Program-made: the position numbers and the translations under genes
Notes under the pieces: generated by a model
Database searches by the model: none
What the model saw: only the letters and a program-made list of their open reading frames with translations
What the model was told of the DNA's origin: nothing
Part shown: one piece after another, positions 16,462 through 24,516 of the stretch
Layout: every line of letters starts with the position of its first letter
How positions within the stretch are numbered: the first letter of the stretch is position 1
Source of the DNA: PNAI01 sp035574295
GTDB taxonomy: Bacteria; Pseudomonadota; Alphaproteobacteria; Rhizobiales; Xanthobacteraceae
Length of the DNA stretch: 64,000 bases
Direction of reading: 5' to 3'
NCBI GenBank assembly: GCA_035574295.1
Contig: DATLYX010000009.1
Span: forward strand, 1 to 64,000

Positions 16462-19410
16462 GTGCTGATCAAACGAACCGAACGCCAGGCCCGCCGCGGC
16501 ACGCTTGCCGGCGCGCTGGCATCGCAATCCGAACATCTCGACCGCCGCGCCTTCCTGCGCCGTTCCGGCCTTGCCGTCGGCGCACTGGCCGCGGTCGGCA
16601 CGCTCCCGTTGACGAGCGTGCGCAAGGCGGAGGCCGCAACCACGGCCGGTCCCTCCGGCACCATCCGCAAGAACATCTGCACCCATTGCTCGGTCGGCTG
16701 CACGGTGCTGGCAGAGGTGCAGAACGGCGTCTGGGTCGGCCAGGAGCCGGGCTGGGATTCTCCCATCAACCGCGGCTCGCACTGCGTCAAAGGCGCGGCG
16801 ACCCGGGAGATCGTGCAGACCGACGGTCGCCGGCTGCGCTATCCGATGAAACTTGTGAACGGGCAGTGGACCAGGATTTCTTGGGACCAGGCCATCAACG
16901 AGATCGGCGACAAGCTCATCGCCATCCGCACCCAGTCTGGGCCGGACTCGGTCTATTGGCTCGGCTCGGCGAAATTCACCAACGAGAGCGCCTATCTCTA
17001 TCGCAAGCTTGCCGCGTTCTGGGGCACCAACAACATCGACCACCAGGCGCGCATCTGCCACTCCACCACGGTCACCGGTGTCGCCAATACCTGGGGCTAC
17101 GGCGCCCAGACCAACAGCTACAACGACATCCGCAACTCCAAGACGCTTCTGTTCCTGGGCGGCAACCCCGCCGAGGCGCACCCGGTTGCGCTGCAGCACA
17201 TTCTGGAGGGCAAGGAGCTCAACCGCGCCAACGTGATCGTCGCCGACCCGCGGCTCACCCGCACGGCGGCACATGCCACCGAATATGTCCGCATCCGTCC
17301 CGGCACCGACATCCCGGTGCTGTACGGCATCCTGTGGCACATTTTCGAGAACGGCTGGGAGGACAAGGAATTCATCCGCCAGCGCGTTTACGGCATGGAC
17401 GACGTCCGCAAGGAGGTCGCCAAATACACGCCGCAGGAAGTGGAGCGCATATCCGGCGTGCCCGGCGCGCAGCTCAAGCGCGTCGCCGAGATGTTCGCCA
17501 AGGACCGGCCTTCGACCCTGATTTGGGCCATGGGCCAGACCCAACACACCATGGGCACCGCCAACGTGCGGGCGAGCTGCATCTTGCTGCTCGCCACCGG
17601 CAACGTCGGCGGCTTCGGCATGGGCGCCAACATCTTCCGCGGCCATACCAACGTGCAGGGGGCGACCGATCTCGGCGTCGATATCGTCACCCTGCCGCTG
17701 TACTACGGTCTGGTCGAGGGCGCCTGGCGGCACTGGGGCCGGGTCTGGGATGTCGAATACGAATGGCTGCTGTCGCGGTTCGACTCCAAACAGATCATGG
17801 AGACGCCCGGCATTCCTTCGACCCGCTGGTTCGACGCCACACTGCTGCCGAAGAACGACGTCGGCCAGAAAGACAACATCAAGGCGATGATGGTGTTCGG
17901 CCACGGCGGCAACACCGTCACGCGCATCCCGGAGGCGGCCAAGGGCATCGAGAAGCTCGAGCTTCTGGTGGTGGCCGATCCGGTTCCCACCACCTGGGCC
18001 GTGGTCTCGCAGCGCAAGGACAACACCTACCTGTTGCCGATTGCCACCAGCTACGAGATGGACGGCTCGCGCACCGCCTCCAACCGCTCGCTCCAATGGG
18101 GCGAGCAGATCGTCAAGCCGATCTTCGAATGCAAGAACGATCTTGAGGTGATGTACCGGCTGGCGACCAAGCTCGGCTTCGCCGACCGCATGTTCAAGCA
18201 CATCAAGGTCGAGAACAACGTGCCCGAGCCGGAGTCGATCCTGCGCGAGATCAACCGCGGAGGCTTCTCCACCGGCTATTCCGGCCAGTCGCCGGAGCGC
18301 CTCAAGCTGCACATGGCGAACCAGAAGGACTTCGATGTGGTCACCCTGCGCGCCACCGACGGGCCGTGCAAGGGCGAGTACTACGGCTTGCCGTGGCCGT
18401 GCTGGGGCACGCCCGAACTGAAGCACCCGGGCACCCACACGCTCTACAACACCAACCTCCACGTCAAGGACGGCGGCGGCACGTTCCGCGCGCGGTTCGG
18501 CGTGGAGCGGATCATCGAGTCGAAGGTGATCGAGAACGGCCAGGAGGTGGTGAAGCGCATTCCGGTCAACCTCTTGGCCGAGGGGTCCTACTCCAAGGAT
18601 TCCGAGCTCAAGGACGGCTATCCGGAGTTCACGCTGGCGGTGCTGAAGAAGCTCGGCTGGGACAAGGAACTCACCCCGCAGGAGCTGGCCACCATCCAGC
18701 GCATCAATCCGGCGAACCCGGATTCGGTGGGCTGGGCAATCGACCTGTCGGGGGGCATCATCCGGGTCGCCATCGCGCACGGCTGCGTGCCTTACGGCAA
18801 CGCCAAGGCGCGCGCCAACGCCTTCGGTCTGCCCGACCCGATCCCGGTGCACCGCGAGCCGATCTACTCGCCGCGGCCCGACCTGGTTGCCCAATACCCG
18901 ACCTACCCGGTGGCGCAGCGGCAGTTCCGCGTGCCCAACATCGGGTTCAACGTGCAGAAGGCCGCGGTGGACGCCGGCCTTGCCAAGGAGTTCCCGCTGA
19001 TCCTCTCCTCCGGCCGCCTGGTCGAGTACGAGGGCGGCGGCGAGGAGACCCGCTCCAACAAGTGGCTCGCCGAGCTGCAACAGGAGGCGTTCATCGAGAT
19101 CAATCCGGCGGATGCCGCCGAGCGCGGCATCAAGGACGGCGCATGGGTCTGGGTGCTCGGCGCCGCCGACACCAGGCCGCGGATCAAGGTGAAGGCGCTG
19201 GTCACCGAGCGGGTCGGCAAGGGCGTGACCTGGATGCCCTTCCACTTCGGCGGCTGGTTCCAGGGCGTCGATCAGCGGTCCAAGTACCCGAAGGGCTCGG
19301 ACCCCGTGGTGCTGGGCGAGAGCGTCAACACCATCACCACCTACGGGTTCGATCCTGCGACCGGCATGCAGGAGCCCAAAGCCACGCTCTGCCAGGTGCG
19401 AGCGGCATAA
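16462..19410 (+). CDS. fdhA: Formate dehydrogenase, catalytic alpha subunit (Cys type)
   Basis: A 982-residue molybdopterin oxidoreductase that oxidises formate to CO2. A Tat signal lies at 26-50 (DRRAFLRRSG, then hydrophobic). The 4Fe-4S ligands are in ICTHCSVGC (Cys73, 76, 80) with a fourth Cys in RGSHCVKGAATRE. The metal ligand is Cys199 in ARICHSTTV, where selenoenzymes have Sec; the codon is TGC. The C-terminal dinucleotide-binding domain is complete. The start is a GTG at 16462 with AAGGAGG upstream, giving the family's usual MLIKRTER N-terminus. It is followed after 12 bases by the beta subunit. It should work in the periplasm with beta and gamma. Confidence 0.96.
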   Translation: MLIKRTERQARRGTLAGALASQSEHLDRRAFLRRSGLAVGALAAVGTLPLTSVRKAEAATTAGPSGTIRKNICTHCSVGCTVLAEVQNGVWVGQEPGWDSPINRGSHCVKGAATREIVQTDGRRLRYPMKLVNGQWTRISWDQAINEIGDKLIAIRTQSGPDSVYWLGSAKFTNESAYLYRKLAAFWGTNNIDHQARICHSTTVTGVANTWGYGAQTNSYNDIRNSKTLLFLGGNPAEAHPVALQHILEGKELNRANVIVADPRLTRTAAHATEYVRIRPGTDIPVLYGILWHIFENGWEDKEFIRQRVYGMDDVRKEVAKYTPQEVERISGVPGAQLKRVAEMFAKDRPSTLIWAMGQTQHTMGTANVRASCILLLATGNVGGFGMGANIFRGHTNVQGATDLGVDIVTLPLYYGLVEGAWRHWGRVWDVEYEWLLSRFDSKQIMETPGIPSTRWFDATLLPKNDVGQKDNIKAMMVFGHGGNTVTRIPEAAKGIEKLELLVVADPVPTTWAVVSQRKDNTYLLPIATSYEMDGSRTASNRSLQWGEQIVKPIFECKNDLEVMYRLATKLGFADRMFKHIKVENNVPEPESILREINRGGFSTGYSGQSPERLKLHMANQKDFDVVTLRATDGPCKGEYYGLPWPCWGTPELKHPGTHTLYNTNLHVKDGGGTFRARFGVERIIESKVIENGQEVVKRIPVNLLAEGSYSKDSELKDGYPEFTLAVLKKLGWDKELTPQELATIQRINPANPDSVGWAIDLSGGIIRVAIAHGCVPYGNAKARANAFGLPDPIPVHREPIYSPRPDLVAQYPTYPVAQRQFRVPNIGFNVQKAAVDAGLAKEFPLILSSGRLVEYEGGGEETRSNKWLAELQQEAFIEINPADAAERGIKDGAWVWVLGAADTRPRIKVKALVTERVGKGVTWMPFHFGGWFQGVDQRSKYPKGSDPVVLGESVNTITTYGFDPATGMQEPKATLCQVRAA

Positions 19411-19422
19411 GGAGCAACGACC

Positions 19423-20019
19423 ATGGCACGGATGAAATTTCTTTGCGACGCCGATCGTTGCATCGAATGCAACGCCTGCGTCACCGCCTGCAAGAACGAG
19501 CACGATGTGCCGTGGGGCATCAACCGGCGGCGCGTCGTCACCATCAACGACGGCAAGCCGGGCGAGCGTTCGGTCTCCATGGCCTGCATGCACTGCACGG
19601 ATGCGCCCTGCGCCGCGGTGTGCCCGGTGAACTGCTTCTACACCACCGCCGACGCGGTGGTGCTGCACTCGAAGGATCTCTGCATCGGCTGCGGCTATTG
19701 CTTCTACGCCTGTCCGTTCGGCGCGCCGCAATATCCGCGGGTCGGCAACTTCGGTTCGCGCGGCAAGATGGACAAATGCACCTACTGCGCCGGCGGCCCG
19801 GAGGCCGACAACAGTCCGGCCGAGTATGCCAAGTACGGCTCGAACCGCCTGGCCGAAGGCAAGCTGCCGCTCTGTGCGGAGATGTGCGCGACCAAGTCGC
19901 TGCTCGCCGGTGACGGCGAGATTATCGCGCAGATCTACAAGGAGCGCGTGGTCAAGCGCGGTTACGGCTCGGGAGCCTGGGGCTGGAAGACGGCCTACAA
20001 GGAAACCATCGCCTCCTGA
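19423..20019 (+). CDS. fdhB: Formate dehydrogenase, iron-sulfur beta subunit
   Basis: A 198-residue ferredoxin-like subunit with four cysteine groups: CIECNACVTACKNEH, CMHCTDAPCAAVCP, CIGCGYCFYACP and CTYC with a later CAEMC. This is the four-4Fe-4S pattern of FdnH/FDH3 beta subunits, relaying electrons from alpha to the cytochrome b subunit. It lacks its own signal peptide, so it is probably co-exported with alpha. A clear GGAG site precedes the ATG. It belongs to the same operon as fdhA. Confidence 0.95.
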   Translation: MARMKFLCDADRCIECNACVTACKNEHDVPWGINRRRVVTINDGKPGERSVSMACMHCTDAPCAAVCPVNCFYTTADAVVLHSKDLCIGCGYCFYACPFGAPQYPRVGNFGSRGKMDKCTYCAGGPEADNSPAEYAKYGSNRLAEGKLPLCAEMCATKSLLAGDGEIIAQIYKERVVKRGYGSGAWGWKTAYKETIAS

Positions 20020-20114
20020 GCGACGAAGTGACGGCGCCGGCGGTTCGAACCACCGCCGGCGCCGAACTTTCCGGCCGCCGGCGCGGCAGCGGGTGAAAAA
20101 TGCGGAGAATTGAC

Positions 20115-21128
20115 ATGAGGAGCTTTTGGGGTCGGGCAAATCGAATCATCGGGGCGTTCTTGCTGCTGTTCGCGGTCGCGGTGACGGCGCCGGCATCCGC
20201 TCAGCAGCCGACGTCGGTGAACCCCACCGCAAGCTCGGTGAAGGAGGACCAGCTGCTGCGCGAGCTCAACCGGATCAGCGGCCGCTGCACCTTGCCCGAC
20301 CAGAAGGCCTGCACCATCGAGCAGCCGGCCGGCCGCGACTGGCGCCAGTTCCATCAGGAGACGCTGCCCTTGATCGGCGGCATCGCCATCATCGGCATGC
20401 TGATCGTTCTCGTCGTCTTCTATCTGTGGCGCGGCATGGTGAAGATTTCCGCCGGCCGGTCCGGCCGCACCATCGTGCGCTTCAACGAATTCGAGCGCAT
20501 CGTGCATTGGACCACGGCGAGCTGTTTCGTCATTCTCGCCCTGTCCGGGCTCAACATCACCTTCGGCAAGCAGCTCTTGCTGCCGCTGCTCGGGCCCGAG
20601 GCGTTCACCGCCTTCTCGCAGTGGGCGAAATACGCGCACAATTACTTGAGCTTCCCGTTCACCATCGGCGTGGTGCTGATTTTCCTGATGTGGGTGGGCG
20701 GCAACATTCCCAACAAGGTCGACGTCGAGTGGATCAAGCGCGGCGGCGGGCTGATCGGCGACGATCATCCGCCGGCCGAACGCTTCAACGCCGGCCAGAA
20801 GCTGATTTACTGGATCGTCGTGATCGGCGGTACGGCCTCGGCGATCACCGGCTACATCCTGATGTTCCCGTTCTACTTTACCGACATGGCCGGGATGCAG
20901 ACCGCGCAGATGGTGCACGGCATCGTCGCAGTGTTGTACGTCGCCGCCATGCTGGCGCATATCTACATCGGCACCATCGGCATGGAAGGAGCGTTCGAAG
21001 CCATGGGCACGGGCACCGTCGACGTCAACTGGGCCAAAGAGCACCACTCGCTCTGGTACGAGGAGCAACAGCGGCAGCAGGCAAGCCCCGGCATGTCGCG
21101 TTCCGCCGCCGCAACTCCGGCCGAGTGA
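20115..21128 (+). CDS. fdhC: Formate dehydrogenase, cytochrome b556 gamma subunit
   Basis: A 337-residue membrane subunit. A signal-like segment is followed by a roughly 70-residue periplasmic-looking extension, then a helix (ETLPLIGGIAIIGMLIVLVV) and the four-helix cytochrome b core starting near FNEFERIVHWTTASCF. Histidines in ERIVHW, YAHNYLS, QMVHGIV and LAHIYIG are candidate haem ligands. It anchors the enzyme and passes electrons to quinone. The ATG at 20115 is chosen because GGAGAA sits just ahead; an ATG at 20100 is in frame. A strong terminator follows 26 bases after the stop. Confidence 0.94.
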   Translation: MRSFWGRANRIIGAFLLLFAVAVTAPASAQQPTSVNPTASSVKEDQLLRELNRISGRCTLPDQKACTIEQPAGRDWRQFHQETLPLIGGIAIIGMLIVLVVFYLWRGMVKISAGRSGRTIVRFNEFERIVHWTTASCFVILALSGLNITFGKQLLLPLLGPEAFTAFSQWAKYAHNYLSFPFTIGVVLIFLMWVGGNIPNKVDVEWIKRGGGLIGDDHPPAERFNAGQKLIYWIVVIGGTASAITGYILMFPFYFTDMAGMQTAQMVHGIVAVLYVAAMLAHIYIGTIGMEGAFEAMGTGTVDVNWAKEHHSLWYEEQQRQQASPGMSRSAAATPAE

Positions 21129-21154
21129 ACCACGACGGCCGCCGGTTTCCTTGC

Positions 21155-21186
21155 AGCGCGCCCCTAGCGGGCGCGCTGTCGTTTTT
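21155..21186 (+). terminator. Rho-independent terminator of the formate dehydrogenase operon
   Basis: AGCGCGCCC (21155-21163) pairs perfectly with GGGCGCGCT (21169-21177) around a five-base loop, followed by GTCG and five T. It lies between the convergent fdhC and amidohydrolase genes. The T-run favours the plus strand. Confidence 0.88.
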
Positions 21187-21198
21187 CACTTTCCCGAT

Positions 21199-22167
21199 TT
21201 AATGGCGTTGGAGGAGCTTTCCGGCGTTGCCGGAAAGAATCTGCTCGCCCGCCGCCCCGAGCGCGCGCAAATCGCGCACGAAATCCGCAACCGCGGCGCG
21301 GGTGCGCACCTCCTGCGGATAGTCGGTGGCAAACACGATGCGCGCGGCGGGAATTTCCGCCAGCGCCGCCTTCACCGCTCCGATGGCGCAACAGAAACCG
21401 GCGCTGTCGAACAGAATGTTGTTGGCGATGTAGTCATCAAAATCCTTCTCCGCCTTGCGCCCGTGCCGCGGGTGGCCCTCGACGCCCCAGAATTTTTTGT
21501 CCTGATAGCCGCGCACCCGCGCCAGCACCCCCGCGATCCCGCCGCCGAGGTGCGACATGTGCACGGTGAGCTTCGGATGGCGGTCGAACACGCCGGAGTT
21601 GATCAGCCGGATGGTGGCCATCACCAGCGAGAATTCGCGCCCGACCGAGCGCGCCATGTCGTAGCCGTCGAACTGCTGCGAATAGTTGAGCTTGAGCGCC
21701 GGGTGCACGAACACGAACAGACCGAGCCGTTCGGCCTCGGTCCAGAACGGCTCGAACTCCGGCGCATCGAGGAACAGGCCGTCGGTTTCCGAGGTGATGA
21801 CCACGCCGGGGCAGCCGAGCTCGTGCGCGCAACGATTAAGCTCGCGCATGGCCTCCGGTCCGCCCAAGGGATGCACGTGCGCCGCCGCGATGAAGCGGCC
21901 GGGATAGTCGCGCTCCGCCTGCTTCGCCTTGTCGTTGCACAGCCGCGAGACTTCGAGGCTTGCGCACATGCCGGCGGCGCTGGTGAGAAACGCCGCGTCG
22001 ATCCCGGCCTCGTCCATCATGCGCACGTGCTCGTCGAGATCGTAGAGCAGCGAATGCACCGTATAGCTCGGCGCCCCGTGCGCGTCGAAGTGCACGATCA
22101 ACCGATCGCCCGGGTCTTCCTTGATCAATTCGCGCGGCGTGAAATGGTGCTGGAAATCGACGATCAT
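21199..22167 (-). CDS. Amidohydrolase-2 family protein (ACMSD-like)
   Basis: A 322-residue TIM-barrel metal hydrolase/decarboxylase of the family containing aminocarboxymuconate-semialdehyde decarboxylase. Later metal ligands are visible: FVFVHPAL, VHMSHLGGG and FATDYPQE. At the N-terminus the usual HxH reads DFQHHFTP, so the first His position (residue 6) is Gln with His at 7 and 8. Some related families show the same. The ATG at 22167 begins the barrel (MIVDFQHHF); the longer frame upstream is not conserved. It stands alone, convergent with the formate operon. The substrate is probably a carboxylated aromatic or semialdehyde (inference). Confidence 0.85.
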   Translation of the reverse strand: MIVDFQHHFTPRELIKEDPGDRLIVHFDAHGAPSYTVHSLLYDLDEHVRMMDEAGIDAAFLTSAAGMCASLEVSRLCNDKAKQAERDYPGRFIAAAHVHPLGGPEAMRELNRCAHELGCPGVVITSETDGLFLDAPEFEPFWTEAERLGLFVFVHPALKLNYSQQFDGYDMARSVGREFSLVMATIRLINSGVFDRHPKLTVHMSHLGGGIAGVLARVRGYQDKKFWGVEGHPRHGRKAEKDFDDYIANNILFDSAGFCCAIGAVKAALAEIPAARIVFATDYPQEVRTRAAVADFVRDLRALGAAGEQILSGNAGKLLQRH

Positions 22168-22351
22168 GCTGCGCCCCCTTCTGCGGCCCAAGAGCCGCTT
22201 GATAGATGAAGTGCCGGCCGGCATGCAATCTGTGGATACGCCGTCGAACGGCGGTCATGCCGCCGCCGTTTGCACGGACAGCCGGTTGAGTCGCTCCGCC
22301 GCGCGATCTATGGTCGCCGCGAGTCGATCCACCCAGGCACGCGAGGCACCG

Positions 22352-23005
22352 ATGCTCGGCTGGTTCCAGGCATTGATGCCGAAGGAAGAACGCTTCTTCG
22401 ATCTGTTCACGCGCCACGCGCAGCTCGTGGTCGCCGGCGCCGAAGAACTGCACCGGCTGCTGTACGACGGCGACCGCGTCGAGCATTATTGCCGGCAGAT
22501 CTCCGAGCGCGAAACCGAAGCCGACGAAATCACGCGCCAAGTCCTCACCGCGGTGCGCCGCACCTTCATCACGCCGTTCGACCGCAGCGACATCCAGGAT
22601 CTCATCACCTCGATGGACGACGCCATCGATCAGATGAACAAGACCGCCAAAAGCATCACCCTGTTCGAGGTGCGCAGCTTCGAGCCGCAGATGCAACAGA
22701 TGGGCGACGTGATTCTGGAAGCGGCCAAGCTGGCGCTTGAGGCGGTGCCGCTGTTGAGCAACATCGGCAAAAACGCCGGCCAGCTCAATCAGCTCACCGA
22801 AAAGATCATCCGCATCGAGGAGCACGCCGACCATCTGCATGACCAGGGCCGCAAGGCGCTGTTCGTGGCCAGCCGCCGGAGCGCCGACGGAAACGCCATG
22901 CGATACATCATCGGCAACGATATTTACGATCACCTCGAACGCGTGGTGGATCGCTTCGAAGACGTCGCCAACGAGATCAGCGCGCTCGTCGTCGACCACT
23001 TGTGA
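22352..23005 (+). CDS. DUF47 (PhoU-like) phosphate transport regulator
   Basis: A 217-residue all-helical DUF47 protein (MLGWFQALMPKEERFFDLF, then EADEITRQVLTAVRRTFITP and FDRSDIQDLITSMDDAIDQM). DUF47 genes pair with Pit phosphate transporters, and the encoded protein is thought to control transport. Here the pit gene follows after 15 bases. The ATG at 22352 (MLGWFQ) gives the family N-terminus. No classical Pho box is visible upstream. Confidence 0.9.
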   Translation: MLGWFQALMPKEERFFDLFTRHAQLVVAGAEELHRLLYDGDRVEHYCRQISERETEADEITRQVLTAVRRTFITPFDRSDIQDLITSMDDAIDQMNKTAKSITLFEVRSFEPQMQQMGDVILEAAKLALEAVPLLSNIGKNAGQLNQLTEKIIRIEEHADHLHDQGRKALFVASRRSADGNAMRYIIGNDIYDHLERVVDRFEDVANEISALVVDHL

Positions 23006-23020
23006 CCGGCGCGCAGCGGT

Positions 23021-24025
23021 ATGGATCCCACCTTAAGTTTCTCCCTCCTGGTCGGCCTGATCGCTGTCGCGCTCGCCTTCGACTTCCTCAACGGTCTGCA
23101 CGACGCCGCCAATTCGATCGCAACCATAGTATCGACGCGCGTCCTGCGTCCGCGCTATGCCGTGCTGTGGGCGGCGTTCTTCAATTTCATTGCGTTTCTC
23201 GTGTTCGGCCTGCACGTGGCGCAGACCGTCGGTACCGGCATTGTCGCCGCCGACGTGGTCGACGCCAGGGTGATCTTCGGCGCCCTGATGGGCGCCATTT
23301 CCTGGAACCTGATCACCTGGTGGGCGGGAATTCCCTCCTCGAGCTCGCACGCGCTAATCGGCGGGCTGCTCGGCGCCGGCGTCACCAAGGCCGGCGGCGT
23401 TGCCATCGTGTGGAAGGGCGTGATCAAGACCGGCGCCGCCGTGGTGTTGTCGCCGATGACCGGGTTCTTCCTGGCCTTGATCCTCATCCTGTTTGCTTCG
23501 TGGCTGTTCGTGCGTGCCAACCCGCGCAGCGTGGACGGCATTTTCCGTTCGCTGCAGTTCGTATCCGCCTCGCTCTACTCGATCGGCCACGGCGGTAACG
23601 ACGCCCAGAAGACCATGGGCATCATTGCCGTGCTACTGTTCTCGCAGGGCTACCTCGGGAGCGAATTCTATGTGCCGTTCTGGGTGGTCATTACCTGTCA
23701 GGCCTTCATGGGACTGGGCACGCTGATGGGCGGCTGGCGCATCGTGCACACCATGGGCTCCAAGATCACGCGCCTGACCCCGATGCAGGGCTGTTGCGCG
23801 GAGACCGGCGGCGCGATCACCCTGTTTGCCGCCACCGGCTTCGGCATCCCGGTCTCCACCACCCACACCATCACCGGCTGCATCGTGGGCGTGGGCGCGG
23901 CGCGCAAGGTGTCGGCGGTGCGCTGGAACGTCGCCAGCAACATCGTGGTGGCCTGGATCATCACCGTGCCCGCCTCGGGCGCGCTGGCCGCCGTGTTCTA
24001 CGCGCTGTGCGGACTTTTCGCATGA
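23021..24025 (+). CDS. pit: Inorganic phosphate transporter, PiT family
   Basis: A 334-residue membrane protein with about ten hydrophobic helices. Both PiT signature repeats are present: FDFLNGLHDAANSIATIVST near the start and YSIGHGGNDAQKTMGIIA in the second half. It is a low-affinity phosphate (metal-phosphate) symporter. It follows the DUF47 gene closely and overlaps the NUDIX gene by four bases (ATGA), so the three form one operon. Confidence 0.95.
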   Translation: MDPTLSFSLLVGLIAVALAFDFLNGLHDAANSIATIVSTRVLRPRYAVLWAAFFNFIAFLVFGLHVAQTVGTGIVAADVVDARVIFGALMGAISWNLITWWAGIPSSSSHALIGGLLGAGVTKAGGVAIVWKGVIKTGAAVVLSPMTGFFLALILILFASWLFVRANPRSVDGIFRSLQFVSASLYSIGHGGNDAQKTMGIIAVLLFSQGYLGSEFYVPFWVVITCQAFMGLGTLMGGWRIVHTMGSKITRLTPMQGCCAETGGAITLFAATGFGIPVSTTHTITGCIVGVGAARKVSAVRWNVASNIVVAWIITVPASGALAAVFYALCGLFA

Positions 24026-24456
24026 ACAGAAAGATCGCTGGCAACCTGCAATATGCCGCGCTGCCCTATCGCCGCACGGCCGACGGCGGCATCGAGATCC
24101 TATTGATAACCTCGCTGCGTTCGCGTCGCTGGATCATTCCCAAGGGCTGGCCGGCGGCAGGGCTGACCCCCGCCGAATCGGCGGCGCGCGAGGCCATGGA
24201 AGAAGGCGGCATCATGGGCCGCATCAGCCGGCGCCCCATCGGGGTCTATTCTTACGAGAAGCGGACCAGCCGCGGCGCCGCGCTCCGCTGCACCGTGCAG
24301 ACCTTCGCCCTCGAAGTCGAAACCCAATTGCCCGAGTGGCCGGAACAGGATCGCCGCAGCACCCGCTGGTTCGCCTTGCAGGAGGCAGCCAAGGCGGTGC
24401 AGGAGCCGGAGTTGCAGGCGCTGATCGCGAACCTGCCGACGCTTCTCAAGCGCTGA
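24022..24456 (+). CDS. NUDIX hydrolase, diphosphoinositol-polyphosphatase-like
   Basis: A 144-residue NUDIX protein. The Nudix box runs from GWPAAGLTPAESAAREAMEE into GGI. The lead-in GNLQYAALPYRR...RSRRWIIPKGWP is typical of the DIPP/Aps branch, which cleaves inositol pyrophosphates, diadenosine polyphosphates or polyphosphate. Its ATG overlaps the pit stop codon, so expression is coupled to phosphate uptake. That suggests, but does not prove, a phosphate-rich substrate. It is convergent with the CocE gene. Confidence 0.86.
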   Translation: MNRKIAGNLQYAALPYRRTADGGIEILLITSLRSRRWIIPKGWPAAGLTPAESAAREAMEEGGIMGRISRRPIGVYSYEKRTSRGAALRCTVQTFALEVETQLPEWPEQDRRSTRWFALQEAAKAVQEPELQALIANLPTLLKR

Positions 24457-24516
24457 GCCATTGCCGCCGCCGGCGCCTTCCAACGGCGGGCAGACGCGCA
24501 CCATCTTTCGGCGCGC

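Noticed and set aside
17041..17070. Possible selenocysteine formate dehydrogenase
   Set aside because: The metal-ligand codon is TGC (Cys199), with no in-frame TGA.
16219..20139. Open frame of about 1300 codons on the minus strand opposite the formate dehydrogenase genes
   Set aside because: It is antisense to well-conserved genes. Its translation is rich in Arg, His, Ala and Gly without a domain, as expected for a GC-rich mirror frame.
22225..22351. Pho box upstream of DUF47-pit
   Set aside because: No pair of CTGTCAT-like half-sites is visible; only GC-rich partial dyads.
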